Positions 9,801-18,462 of a DNA stretch of 64,000 nucleotides are shown here, piece after piece; the first letter of the stretch is position 1, and every line of letters begins with the position of its first letter. Under the pieces are notes generated by a model that saw only the letters and a program-made list of their open reading frames with translations, was not told where the DNA came from and made no database searches. Origin of the DNA: JAKFWF01 sp963741505 (GTDB lineage Bacteria; Pseudomonadota; Alphaproteobacteria; Rhizobiales; Hyphomicrobiaceae); NCBI GenBank assembly GCA_963741505.1, contig CAVUIJ010000029.1:91123-155122 (forward strand). Direction: 5' to 3'. The translations under genes were made by a program, and so were the position numbers.

Positions 9801-10382
9801 CGATTCCAGCGTGTCGCCGAAGAAATCGAGCCTGACCGGGCTTAAGCGCCCCGGCGGATAGAGATCGAGAATACCGCCGCGCACCGCGAACTCGCCCGGT
9901 TCCATCACCTGGCCGGTGCGCGTGAAGCCGGCGGCAGTCAGCCGCTGGATCAGCCGGTTGAGATCGATGCGCTGGCCGGCGGCAAGCGGCCTCAGCGACT
10001 GGCGGATGAAGGCGCGGGGCGGCAGCCTCTGCAGGATCGCGTTGACCGTCGTCAGCACGATCGTCGGCTCCCGGCGCGCGCCCATCGCGAGCTTGGCGAG
10101 AGAGGTAATGCGCTTGGCGGTGATCTCGGCATTGGGCCCGACCCGGTCGTAGGGCACGGTGTCCCAGGCCGGCACCGAGATCACGCGGCTGTGCGGCGCG
10201 AAGAAGCCGAGCGCGGTTTCCAGCGCGTCGAGGCGGCGGTCGTCGCGCGCCACGTGCAGGATGATACCGGGCGCGGCCTCGCTGCCTGCCTCGCGCGCGA
10301 GCTGCGCCAGTACCAGCGCATCGAGCCCTTCCGGCACGCCGGCAAGGATCGTTTCGTTCGAAGCCGTGGCGATATCGTTCAT
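6891..10382 (-). CDS. mfd: Transcription-repair coupling factor
   Basis: Removes RNA polymerase stalled at DNA lesions and recruits UvrA. The product is 1163 residues, the usual length, and uninterrupted. The N-terminal UvrB-like region begins MNDIATASNETIL and contains SVPAWDTVPYDRV. The RNA-polymerase-interacting domain and the link HADHGIGRFEG follow. The RecG-like translocase has Walker A GDVGFGKTEVA, Walker B IIDEEQHFGV, the SATPIPRTLQ motif and QLRGRVGRS. The C-terminal TRCF domain ends PVGKKAA. The ATG at 10382 is chosen because it lies 16 bases after the sdhE stop; the upstream extension reads through sdhE in another frame. Confidence 0.98.
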   Translation of the reverse strand: MNDIATASNETILAGVPEGLDALVLAQLAREAGSEAAPGIILHVARDDRRLDALETALGFFAPHSRVISVPAWDTVPYDRVGPNAEITAKRITSLAKLAMGARREPTIVLTTVNAILQRLPPRAFIRQSLRPLAAGQRIDLNRLIQRLTAAGFTRTGQVMEPGEFAVRGGILDLYPPGRLSPVRLDFFGDTLESIKSFDAESQRTTKVVQKLVLMPISEVAYGAEGEKRFRARYVELFGGNTADDPLYQAVSAGQRYPGVEHWLPLFHDKLETLFDYVAASEVSFDQGGDEQVRRRFEQIKEHYEARLEGLEQSKFGAAPYKPVPPDRMFLDGGDWKAALEALNVRRFSAFEHPAGAGIRSYNGRAARTFAAERTADGGDLFGAVVAHVRALIEQKKRVMIAAWTPGARERLATLLADHGLKDVRKVDTYADALALSGHLPALCVLGLEHGFETPAMAVIGEQDILGDRLVRPRRKHKRAADVITEATSLGPGDLVVHADHGIGRFEGLKTITALGAAHDCLELVYAGGDKLYLPVENIELLSRYGAESEGAQLDRLGGAAWQSRKARMQKRLRELAAELIKIAALRQLKEAPALTPPTGAFDEFVARFPYEETEDQQSSIDAVIDDLGTGRPMDRLICGDVGFGKTEVALRAAFVTAMAGLQVAVVVPTTLLARQHFRTFTDRFQGLPVKIAQASRLVGSRELAEVKSGLAAGTVDIVIGTHALLSKSIEFARLGLLIIDEEQHFGVQHKERLKQLKEDVHVLTLSATPIPRTLQLALSGVRELSLITTPPVDRLAVRTYISPFDPVILREALRRERYRGGQTFYVVPRIADLDEVAEFLNEAVPELRVARAHGQLTPTEIEDIMSAFYEGEFDVLLSTAIVESGLDVPNANTMIVHRADMFGLAQLYQLRGRVGRSKTRAYAYFTTPPGKAMTEMAEKRLKVLQTLDTLGAGFSLASHDLDIRGGGNLLGEEQSGHIREVGFELYQQMLEEAVASLKGGDLGGPQDQWSPQISLGLPVLIPETYVADLPLRLGLYRRLSHLASRPEIDDFGVELVDRFGPRPDEVDALLDVMEVKGLCRQAGIQQIDAGHKGCVIQFRANRFANPEGLVAFMQKSGGAVKLQTDHKLVFKADWDLPEARLKGVRDLVTRIAGLVPVGKKAA

Positions 10383-10398
10383 GGGTCCAAATTGTCGT

Positions 10399-10674
10399 TC
10401 AGGCGACCGGCTGGTCGAGTTTGTGGTAGGCGCGAAGGGCACCGATGAGGGCCGCGAATTCGCGGCCGGGCATGACTGTCGGCTCCAGGATCCAGCGGTG
10501 CAGATCAGGATCGGGCAACTCGATGAGTTCTTCGAACAGTGCCAGGTCGGCGTCCGACATCGATGCGAGGCAGGCGTCGGCAAACTTGCCGAGCAGCCAA
10601 TCCATCTCCCTGGTGCCGCGATGACTGGCGCGGAAGCCGGCGCGCCGGCGCCGGGCATCGAGTTCTACTGACAT
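10399..10674 (-). CDS. sdhE: FAD assembly factor SdhE (succinate dehydrogenase flavinylation)
   Basis: Small soluble protein that promotes covalent flavin attachment to the SdhA subunit of succinate dehydrogenase. The signature RGTREMDWLLGKFAD, matching the family RGxxEMD motif, is at residues 17-31, and the acidic LFEELIELPDPDLHRW region follows. The product is 91 residues, as expected. The ATG at 10674 (MSVELDARRRRAG) is chosen; longer open sequence upstream reads into the intergenic repeat. It is co-oriented with mfd, 16 bases upstream of it, an arrangement common in Hyphomicrobiales, with recG divergent. Confidence 0.93.
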   Translation of the reverse strand: MSVELDARRRRAGFRASHRGTREMDWLLGKFADACLASMSDADLALFEELIELPDPDLHRWILEPTVMPGREFAALIGALRAYHKLDQPVA

Positions 10675-10820
10675 GCTGCGCAAGTTCCTGGATCGCAAAA
10701 CGCAATTCGCCCGGTCGGCCCCAAAAAGACCCCGGTTCACCCGCCGCTCGCATGCGGCTGAAACGTGGTATAGCGCCGCTTCACGTTGGCGCAAAGGGCT
10801 CAAACGAGGGTAAGGTGGCT

Positions 10821-10872
10821 GGCTTCAGCTTGGCACCTGGTTTCGAACGGTGCCAGGCTGAAGCCAGGCACC
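10821..10872. repeat. Compound palindrome in the sdhE-recG intergenic region
   Basis: Arms at 10821-10837 and 10849-10865 are complementary except for one central position. The right part (10849-10872) is itself a 24-base hairpin of the type also found at 43617-43640 and 54901-54924, centred on GGCTGAAGCC. It lies in the 309-base gap between the divergent sdhE and recG genes (10675-10983), in which I see nothing else beyond likely promoters. Confidence 0.65.
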
Positions 10873-10983
10873 GGCCGCCGCGGAAGCCGGCTTGGGTACC
10901 CACTCAGCCGCTTGTCTTTGGATGGTGCGGGAGAGCGGTCCACGACGCGAAGGGTGGAGAAATCGAGCGATTACACGAGACGC

Positions 10984-13099
10984 ATGCGCCCAGAGATCTT
11001 CACACCATTGTTCGCATCGGCGCAGTCGCTCGCCGGCATCGGCCCGCGCCTGATCACGCTTTTGAAGAAGGCGGTGCGGCTGCCGCCAGGTATCACCGAG
11101 CCGCGCGTCATCGACTTGCTATGGCACACGCCCACCGGCGTCATCGATCGCCGCGCCCAGCCGACGGTGGCCGGCGCCGTGCCCGGCACCATCGCCACCT
11201 TCGAGTTGCGTATCCTGAAGCACCGGCCGCCGCCGCGCGGCAACGACAAGGCGCCGTACAAGATCGCCTGCGAAGACGACACCGGCCGGCTCGATCTCGT
11301 GTTCTTCCGTGCCGAGCGCAAGTATCATCGAGCGGCAGTTGCCGGAGGGCTCGATCCGCTTCATCTCGGGCCGCGTCGAGACCTACGGCGACAAGCTGCA
11401 GATCACCCATCCCGACTACATCGTGGCGCCCGAGAACCGCGACGACCTGCCGATGCTGGAGCCGGTCTACGGTCTCACCGCCGGCCTGTCGGGCAAGGTG
11501 CTGGTGAAGGCAATCCGACAGGCGGTCGAGCGGGTGCCGGTGATGCCGGAATGGCAGGATGCGGCGTGGCTCGCTGCGCGTGGCTGGCCTGGTGCCCGGG
11601 CGGCACTGATATCGCTGCACCGGCCGGGCGACGCCGCCGACGTTTCACCGGCTTCGCCGGGCTGGCAGCGGCTCGCCTTCGACGAACTGCTGGCCGGCCA
11701 ACTGGCGCTGGCGCTGGTGCGCCAGAGCTACAAGGCGCAGCGCGGCCGGCCGGTGACCGGCGACGGCCGCCTGCGCGCGAAGATCACGCAAGCCCTGCCG
11801 TTCGCGCTCACCAACTCGCAGCGCACCGCCCTCGGCGAGATCGCCCGTGACATCGCCGCGCCCAATCGCATGCTGCGGCTGCTGCAGGGCGATGTGGGTT
11901 CCGGCAAGACAGTGGTGGCACTGCTGGCGATGGCGATTGCGGTCGAGGCCGGCGCCCAGGCGGCTTTGATGGCGCCGACCGAAGTCCTTGCCCGTCAGCA
12001 CGCCGATACCATCGCGCCATTGGCAGCGGCCGCCGGCCTGCGCCTCGGACTGCTGACCGGACGCGAGAAGGGCAGACCGCGCAAGGAGGTGCTCGAACGG
12101 TTGGCCTCCGGCGAGATCGACATCCTGATCGGCACCCACGCGCTGTTCCAGGATGACGTGGCGTTCAAGGATCTGGCCTTTGCGGTGATCGACGAACAAC
12201 ACCGCTTTGGTGTGCATCAGCGGTTGGCATTGCAGACCAAGGGCGGCGACGGCGGCGCCAATGTGCTGGTGATGACCGCAACGCCGATCCCGCGGACGCT
12301 GCTGATGACGCATTATGGCGACCTCGACGTGTCGCGGCTGACCGAGAAGCCGGCCGGCCGCAAGCCGGTGCAGACCACGCTCGTCTCCCTCGACCGGCTG
12401 GAGCAGGTGACCGATGGCCTGCGCCGCGCTGTTGCGGAAGGGGCGCAGATCTACTGGGTGTGCCCGTTGATCGAAACCTCCGACGTCTCGGACCTTGCCG
12501 CGGCCGAGGAACGCGCGGCCCACCTCGGCCAGATCTTCGGCTCAGCCGTCGGCCTGCTGCACGGCGCCATGAGCGGCGCCGCCAAGGACGCGGTGATGGC
12601 CGCCTTCACCGCCAATGAGCTCAAGATCCTGGTCTCGACCACGGTGATCGAAGTCGGCGTCAACGTACCCAATGCCTCGATCATGGTGATCGAGCATGCC
12701 GAGCGCTTCGGCCTTGCCCAGCTGCACCAGCTGCGCGGCCGGGTCGGACGCGGCAATCGCCAGTCCTATTGCGTGCTGCTGTACAAGTCGCCGCTCGGCG
12801 AGACCGCTGAAGCCCGTCTCAAGATGATGCGCGACACCGAAGACGGCTTCCTGATCGCCGAAAAGGACCTCGAATTGCGCGGCGGCGGCGAAGTCATGGG
12901 GGCGCGCCAGTCGGGCGTGCCGGAATTCCGCATCGCCGACGTGCCGGGCTATGCCGACCTGCTTGCCGCCGCACGCGACGATGCAGCGCTCATTCTGTCG
13001 CGCGACCCGAAATTGCTGAGCCCGCGCGGCCAGGCCCTGCGCATGCTGCTCTACCTGTTCGAATGCGACGAGGCGATCCGGCTGTTCCGCGCGGCTTGA
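10984..13099 (+). CDS. recG: ATP-dependent DNA helicase RecG (frameshifted)
   Basis: Reverses stalled replication forks and branch-migrates Holliday junctions. The start MRPEIFTPLFASAQSLAGIGPRL leads into the wedge domain. The frame breaks near 11326, where RAERKY should continue IERQLPEGSIRFISGRVE; removing one C there joins the halves into about 704 residues. The translocase domain follows with Walker A GDVGSGKTVVALLA, the DEQHRFGVHQR box, TATPIPRTLL, and the RGRVGRGNRQS motif near the C-terminus. The break is inside a conserved domain and a single base explains it, so I regard it as a sequence error. It is divergent from sdhE-mfd. Confidence 0.95.
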
Positions 13100-13171
13100 G
13101 CCGGTCGGATGCGGCTCGACATGTGAAATCCCCCGCCACTTCCTGCCGCCGTCTGATTGCAACACGAATAT

Positions 13172-13202
13172 CATTGCTATACATCCGCATACCATTGCTA
13201 TA
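13172..13202 (+). promoter_or_regulatory. Paired direct repeats in the higBA promoter
   Basis: CATTGCTATA occurs at 13172-13181 and again at 13193-13202, a 21-base period or two helical turns. The copies overlap a plausible promoter: -35 TTGCTA (13175-13180), 18-base spacer, -10 TATATA (13199-13204), 28 bases before the higB ATG. This fits autorepression by the antitoxin, which is the rule for HigA, but binding is inferred. Confidence 0.5.
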
Positions 13203-13231
13203 TATTGGCGCGTGTCACCCGGGGCACGGCA

Positions 13232-13516
13232 ATGATCAAGAGCTTCAGGTCCAAGGCATTGAAGCGATACTGGACCAAAGGCGATGCTTCCGGATTGCGC
13301 GCCGATCATGTGCAGCGGATCAGCAACCGCCTGTCGACATTGGATCTCGCCACCAGGCCAGAAGACATGAACCTGCCTGGATTCAAGTTCCATGCGCTCA
13401 GTGGAAAAATGGCGGGTCGTTACGCTGTCAGCATCACCGGCAACTGGCGCCTGACTTTCGCGTGGAGCGAAAACGGGCCGGATGCTGTCGACGTCGACTA
13501 TGAAGACTACCACTAG
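13232..13516 (+). CDS. higB: HigB-type toxin of a type II toxin-antitoxin pair
   Basis: RelE/ParE-fold ribosome-dependent mRNA endonuclease. The 94-residue product begins MIKSFRSKALKRYWTKGD, carries the family middle section RPEDMNLPGFKFHALSGKMAGRYAVSI, and ends with GNWRLTFAWSENGPDAVDVDYEDYH, close to the HigB consensus end. The ATG at 13232 is preferred over an upstream frame that would read through the promoter repeats. The toxin gene precedes the antitoxin by 12 bases, the order typical of higBA rather than relBE. It sits between recG and the DUF502 gene in sequence that is slightly more AT-rich than its surroundings. Confidence 0.9.
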   Translation: MIKSFRSKALKRYWTKGDASGLRADHVQRISNRLSTLDLATRPEDMNLPGFKFHALSGKMAGRYAVSITGNWRLTFAWSENGPDAVDVDYEDYH

Positions 13517-13528
13517 GAGGATGCACCG

Positions 13529-14161
13529 ATGAGATTGACCACCCTGCGTCACGCCTCGTTGCCGCCTGCGCATCCAGCCGATGTTCTGGCCGAGGTGATC
13601 GGCGCCATGGACCTCACCAAGACCGAGATCGCCCAGCGCCTGGGCGTGACTCGCAAGGCGCTCTACGACATTCTCGACCGCAAATCGGCGATCAGCCCAT
13701 CGATGGCGGTACGGCTGGCGGATGTCGTCGGTTCATCGGCCGAGGTGTGGCTCGGCCTGCAGGCGCAGCACGACCTGTGGATGGCGCGCCAAGCCGCGCG
13801 TCAACCAAAATCCGACGCAGGTCGACCGGTTCCGACCAATGCAGGCGAAAAGGAAATTGCAGTACTTGACCATCGCCTTGTCAAAGATGTGCTGGGCGCC
13901 CCAAATCCACTGCAGGCCCTCCATGACGCGTTATCCAAACCTGGGCTACTTAGCAAAATGCCTATTGATCATCTAGGTAACACCGACAAAATCGGGAGCA
14001 GAGAGAATTGGGTGCTGACTAATCGTATTGCGATCGAAACTCTATTTGGAATTATCCGACCCCGAACGACACGCCAACGTTCTGAAATCAGTCCTCCGGA
14101 GCGCACGGCGTCTCGCGGCCGGTTCGTGCCCGACAAGACACCGAAACGCTTGAAGTCATGA
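13529..14161 (+). CDS. higA: HigA-type antitoxin with long C-terminal extension
   Basis: Neutralises HigB and represses the operon through an XRE helix-turn-helix. The first ~90 residues are a normal HigA: HPADVLAEVIGAMDLTKTEIAQRLG, the recognition helix region TRKALYDILDRKSAISPSMAV, and SSAEVWLGLQAQHDLW. Usual HigA proteins stop soon after that point. Here the frame continues for another ~120 residues (from about position 13795) that I do not recognise and whose base composition is more AT-rich. This may be a fusion, a replaced 3' end after recombination, or a real extra domain. A strong AGGAGG box precedes the ATG. Confidence 0.85.
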   Translation: MRLTTLRHASLPPAHPADVLAEVIGAMDLTKTEIAQRLGVTRKALYDILDRKSAISPSMAVRLADVVGSSAEVWLGLQAQHDLWMARQAARQPKSDAGRPVPTNAGEKEIAVLDHRLVKDVLGAPNPLQALHDALSKPGLLSKMPIDHLGNTDKIGSRENWVLTNRIAIETLFGIIRPRTTRQRSEISPPERTASRGRFVPDKTPKRLKS

Positions 14162-14212
14162 TAATTTTCGATCACCGGCTCACCTCCCAATTGGCAAGCG
14201 GGTTGCGGCAAT

Positions 14213-15046
14213 CTACGATACCGCCGCTTTGATGGTCGGGATGTTGCCCTTGGCTCTCACCTTGCCGGCCACTGCCGCCAGTTCGGCAAGCTTCTTCTGC
14301 GCATCGGGAGTGACCATGCCGGCCGAGATCACGATCTTGGCGGCGTCCTCGACGCTCATGTTGAGGAAGGTCACATCCTTTCGCGGCACGAAACATACGA
14401 AGCCGGTCGGCGGCACGATGCCGGTCGCCATGAACACCGTCACCAGGTCGTCGGCGCCGCCCGGCTTGACCGCCGCGATCTCGCCGGTGGTCTCGCCGGT
14501 GACGAACACGATCGACCAGATACCCTTCGAGGGAAATTCGATCAGCCCCACCTTCTGGAAATTGGCGGTCGGGCCGGCTGCCGAGATGACGCTTTCGAAG
14601 ATCTGTTGCACCGCGCGGTAGACGTTGCGCACGATCGGCATGCGGCCGAGAAACAGGTCGCCGTAGCTGATCAAGGTGCGGCCGAGCAGGTTTGCCGCCA
14701 GCGCGCCGATCAGCATCAGGCCGATGATGGCGAACACCAGACCGATGCCCGGCACCGTGAACGGCAGATAAGTGTCAGGGTTGTAGAACCGCGGCAGGAA
14801 CGGCTTTACCCACGCGTCGACCGCATTGACGAACCAGTTCGCCGCATAAAGCGTGATGGTCAGCGGTCCAACGACGAGCAGGCCGGTTAGGAAGTAGTTC
14901 CGCAGGCGCGAACCCAGATGCATACTCTGGTCGCCCGGCCCCGGCTCGCTCAGCTTTGCCAGAACCGATTTGGCCTGCTCAGCATGTTCCGATTTCCCAG
15001 CCCTTTTTTGGGGGGGTAGGCTCTGCTGCATGTAGTCGCTTCTCAT
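14213..15046 (-). CDS. DUF502 family inner-membrane protein
   Basis: Protein of 277 residues with two N-terminal membrane segments (NYFLTGLLVVGPLTITLYA and VPGIGLVFAIIGLMLIGALA) and a soluble domain containing the DUF502 signature GRMPIVRNVYRAVQQIFE. The GFVCFVPRKDVTFLNM stretch is also typical. The function is unknown; plant relatives (COV proteins) act in membrane trafficking. A second start at 15031 (MQQSLPPQ) with a GAGAAG box is equally plausible. It is convergent with higA and followed on the same strand, at higher coordinates, by the SPOR protein and glmS, a neighbourhood common in Bradyrhizobium relatives. Confidence 0.87.
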   Translation of the reverse strand: MRSDYMQQSLPPQKRAGKSEHAEQAKSVLAKLSEPGPGDQSMHLGSRLRNYFLTGLLVVGPLTITLYAANWFVNAVDAWVKPFLPRFYNPDTYLPFTVPGIGLVFAIIGLMLIGALAANLLGRTLISYGDLFLGRMPIVRNVYRAVQQIFESVISAAGPTANFQKVGLIEFPSKGIWSIVFVTGETTGEIAAVKPGGADDLVTVFMATGIVPPTGFVCFVPRKDVTFLNMSVEDAAKIVISAGMVTPDAQKKLAELAAVAGKVRAKGNIPTIKAAVS

Positions 15047-15132
15047 CCCGCTTACCGATTGGCGCTACTCTACAGCGTCAAAACGGCGCGGAACAGTCTC
15101 AACTTCAGCTAGACCCCAGCGTCACGACGAAT

Positions 15133-16367
15133 TCACTGCTTCAACGGCTGGCAATCGTGGCCGGCGCTGAGCAGCTTCGGACAAAGCGTCTTCCATTCCG
15201 CCGGGTCGAGGAAGGGGCCAAAACTGACGCGATGGAGGGTGCCGAAACCACCGGCGTTGACCGCCACGATCGAGGCTTCCCTGCCGGCGAGTTCGCCGAC
15301 GAATTGCTGTTTCAGCTTGGCGGCGACGGTTTGCGCCTCCTGCGCCGATTTGAGCTGCCCGACCTGCAGCAGATAGCGTCCGCCGACCGCTGCCGTCGTC
15401 GCAGTGGCGCAGCCTCCACCGCAACAGGCTTGGCTGGTGCCGGCTTCGCTGTTTCCGCTTGCTGCCAAGGCAGCGGCGCGTCGGATGACTGGGCGGGGCT
15501 TGCAGCAGCTGAACGCGCAGCCTTTGGCGCCGGCACGGCCGCTACCTTTACCTCTGTTCCGGAGCTCCACGCCGACACCGCCGGCTCGGTCTTGGGCGGC
15601 ACCGCCGCAGTTGACTGTGCCGCACTCGACTTGTTGCTCGAGCCGCCGAACAGATTTCCGAAGAAGCCGCCGAGCCCAGTGCCACTTGGCGCCGGCGCAG
15701 CCTCTGGCGAGGGCGCCAGACCAGCGGCAGGCTTGGCAGCTGGAATGCTGCCGGTGCTGCCGCTCCCGGCCGAGGACACTGCCGCATCGGCGGTTGCGGT
15801 CTTGGTGCCCGCGCTTTTGCCGCTGCCTTCGGCATCGGCCTGATCGGGCAGACCGGCATCGCGATAGGCAGCGATGCGATTTTGCAGAGCATCGGCGCGC
15901 TCGGCGTCGTTGAGACCGTTCTTTAGCCAGAGCGCATGCGTCAGGTCGGATATCGCCAGTGCCGGCTTCGATTGCTTGCGATAGGCCAGACCACGCTGGT
16001 AGTGGGCGCGGGCCAACAGGTTGGAAGGCAGGCTGCCGCCCGACAGCGCCGCGGTGAATTGCTGAACGGCGGCATCGGCCTTGCCGGCCTGCAGCGAGGC
16101 GACACCTGCCTCGATCTGCTGTTGCGCCACCGCCGGATCCTTCTTGGCGCCTTTCGCCTCGGTGCCGGCAGATTTCGACTTCGGCTTCTGCCCGGTGCTC
16201 TTGGCCGGCTCAGCCGCGCCCGGCTCTGCTGCCGCGGCTGGCGCTGCCTGCTGGGCGCAAACGGGACCATGAAAGAGCGCCAATGCCACCACGCTCACCG
16301 TACCGGCGAGCACCACCCATCGCGTGAATTTGTGCGCCATCGATGTGCGCTTATCCAACGCCATCAT
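15133..16367 (-). CDS. Exported TPR-SPOR protein (frameshifted)
   Basis: Periplasmic protein with a signal peptide (FTRWVVLAGTVSVVALALFHG, cleavage near VCAQQA). A tetratricopeptide region (IEAGVASLQAGKADAAVQQF, then AHYQRGLAYRKQSKPALAI) and a long Pro/Ala/Ser-rich linker follow. It ends in a SPOR peptidoglycan-binding domain (RYLLQVGQLKSAQEAQTVAA, ending HRVSFGPFLDPAEW). The frame breaks near 15405-15420 between the linker and SPOR domain; one missing base restores about 411 codons. The two adjacent ATGs at 16367/16364 have AGGGG upstream. SPOR domains bind denuded glycan at division sites, so a role in septal wall remodelling is inferred. It lies directly downstream of glmS. Confidence 0.8.
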
Positions 16368-16491
16368 CGTATCAACCCCTCGAACCCGCAGATACGCAGC
16401 ACCTCCTCCACTGACCGCCAAGTTATGTGAAACAGTGTAATGAGGCAAATCGACGACCAAAAAAGGACGGCCATGCCCTTGTTATACGTCA

Positions 16492-18312
16492 CTATTCCAC
16501 AGTCACGGATTTCGCCAGATTGCGCGGCTGATCCACGTCCGTGCCCATGAATACGGCGGTATGGTAGGCCATCAGCTGCACCGGCACCGCATATATCAAC
16601 GGACTTGTGAACGGGTGCGCTCTCGGCATCTGGATGTGGGCGTGGACCGGGCAGCCCGCGGCCCCTGATTCGGCATCCGTGACCAGAATGATCTGACCGC
16701 CGCGCGCCGCGACCTCCTGCATGTTGGACACCGTTTTCTCGAACAACTCGTCCTTCGGCGCCACCACGATCACCGGCACGTTCTCGTCGATCAGCGCGAT
16801 CGGGCCGTGCTTCAACTCGCCGGCGGCATAGCCCTCGGCGTGGATATAGGAGATCTCCTTGAGCTTCAGCGCGCCTTCCAGCGCCAGCGGGAAGCTCGAG
16901 CCGCGGCCGAGATAGAGCACGTCCTTGGCCTTGCCCAGGTAGTGCGCCAGATGCTCGAACGTCGCCTCGTCACGCAGCAGCGTCGCGATGTGCCGCGGCA
17001 CTTCGGTCAGCGCCTGCACCAGCACCTGCTCCTCGGCCTCCGAAAGCGTTCCGCGGGCCCGGCCAAGGGCAATGGCTAGGCACGCAAGCACCGACAGCTG
17101 GCAGGTGAAGGCCTTGGTCGAGGCAACGCCGATCTCGGGCCCGGCCAGCGTCGGCAGCACCGCATCCGACTCGCGCGCGATGGTCGATGTGCGCACGTTG
17201 ACCACCGAGGCGATCTTCTGCCCCTGGGACTTGCAATAGCGCAGCGTCGCGAGCGTGTCGGCGGTTTCTCCCGACTGTGACACGAACACCGACAGCCCGC
17301 CCACCGGCAATGGCGCCTCGCGGTAGCGCAGCTCGGAGGCGACGTCGATCTCGACCGGAATGCGGGCGTAGCGCTCGATCCAGTACTTGGCGACGAGGCC
17401 GGCATAGTAGGCGGTGCCGCAGGCCGAGATCGTCACCCGGCTGACACCGGCGAGATCGAGGCCGACATCGGGGAAGGCGACCCGGCCCTCGGCCATGTCG
17501 ATGTAATGGGCGAGCGTGTGGCCAATCACTTCCGGCTGCTCGTGGATTTCCTTGGCCATGAAGTGGCGGTGATTGCCCTTGTCGACCAGCATCGAGCCCG
17601 CCGCCGAGCGGATCATCGGTCGCTCGACGCGGGCGCCGCCGACGTTGCGCACCTCGACCCCCTCGCGCGACAGGATCGCCCAGTCGCCATCCTCGAGATA
17701 GGTCACCCGGTCGGTGAACGGGGCGAGCGCGATCGCGTCGGAGCCCAGGTACATCTCGCCATCGCCGTGGCCGACGGCCAGCGGCGGGCCATTGCGGGCA
17801 CCGATCATCAGGTTGTCGTTGCCGGCGAAAATGATGCCCAGCGCAAATGCGCCGTGCAGGCGCGGCAGCATCTTGGCCACTGCATCGACCGGCTTCATCC
17901 CGCGGCCGAGCTCGCGCGTCAGCAGATGCACCACGGTCTCGGTGTCGGTCTCGGTCTCGAACTGGTAGCCGTCGGCGGTCAACTCGTCGCGCAACTCGCG
18001 GAAATTCTCGATGATGCCGTTGTGCACGACCGAGACCTTGGCGCTCATGTGCGGATGGGCATTGCGTTCGACCGGCTTGCCGTGCGTCGCCCAGCGGGTG
18101 TGGCCGATGCCGGTGCGCCCCTGCAGCGGCTGGTTGTGCAGCCGTGTCTCGAGATTGCGCAGCTTGCCTTCGGCGCGGCGGCGCTCGAGATGACCGTTCT
18201 CCACCGTGGCGACGCCGGCTGAATCATAGCCGCGATACTCGAGCCGCCGCAGCGCCTCGACGATGTCGCCGGCGACCGCCTTCTTGCCGAGTATCCCAAC
18301 GATGCCACACAT
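16492..18312 (-). CDS. glmS: Glutamine-fructose-6-phosphate aminotransferase (isomerizing)
   Basis: Makes glucosamine-6-phosphate from fructose-6-phosphate and glutamine, the entry step to UDP-GlcNAc, peptidoglycan and lipid A. The glutaminase domain starts MCGIVGILG with the nucleophile Cys2, followed by RLEYRGYDSAG and GHTRWATHGKP. Two SIS sugar-isomerase domains follow, with CGTAYYAGLVAKYW and SQSGETADTLATLR, and the protein ends QPRNLAKSVTVE, where the Lys forms the substrate Schiff base. At 606 residues it is full length. It is downstream of glmU on the same strand, so the two UDP-GlcNAc genes are probably co-regulated. Confidence 0.98.
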   Translation of the reverse strand: MCGIVGILGKKAVAGDIVEALRRLEYRGYDSAGVATVENGHLERRRAEGKLRNLETRLHNQPLQGRTGIGHTRWATHGKPVERNAHPHMSAKVSVVHNGIIENFRELRDELTADGYQFETETDTETVVHLLTRELGRGMKPVDAVAKMLPRLHGAFALGIIFAGNDNLMIGARNGPPLAVGHGDGEMYLGSDAIALAPFTDRVTYLEDGDWAILSREGVEVRNVGGARVERPMIRSAAGSMLVDKGNHRHFMAKEIHEQPEVIGHTLAHYIDMAEGRVAFPDVGLDLAGVSRVTISACGTAYYAGLVAKYWIERYARIPVEIDVASELRYREAPLPVGGLSVFVSQSGETADTLATLRYCKSQGQKIASVVNVRTSTIARESDAVLPTLAGPEIGVASTKAFTCQLSVLACLAIALGRARGTLSEAEEQVLVQALTEVPRHIATLLRDEATFEHLAHYLGKAKDVLYLGRGSSFPLALEGALKLKEISYIHAEGYAAGELKHGPIALIDENVPVIVVAPKDELFEKTVSNMQEVAARGGQIILVTDAESGAAGCPVHAHIQMPRAHPFTSPLIYAVPVQLMAYHTAVFMGTDVDQPRNLAKSVTVE

Positions 18313-18424
18313 GGTGCCGATCCTCTGTCGAATGCGCGTCGCAGCGACGTTATGTGCGTCGCGGCGATATGCTCAATTCACTCTTTGTTGCCGATGGCGA
18401 CAACATGTCGTTTGCCGATGGCAA

Positions 18425-18439
18425 CTCCCCTCCGGGGAG
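18425..18439. terminator. Short GC hairpin between glmU and glmS
   Basis: CTCCCC (18425-18430), a TCC loop, and GGGGAG (18434-18439) form a six-pair hairpin just after the glmU stop. There is no T-run on the minus strand, so it may pause or attenuate rather than end transcription into glmS. The 150-base gap also has two near copies of TTGCCGATGGC. Confidence 0.4.
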
Positions 18440-18462
18440 CCGGCCGCCATCGGCGAGTTATC

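Noticed and set aside
13733..13924. 63-codon minus-strand frame inside the higA extension
   Set aside because: I could not match it to a transposase or other family, and it lies wholly opposite an open antitoxin frame.
18313..18462. glmS ribozyme or riboswitch between glmU and glmS
   Set aside because: The gap is short, follows glmU in the same operon, and shows only one small hairpin; the ribozyme is known mainly from Firmicutes.
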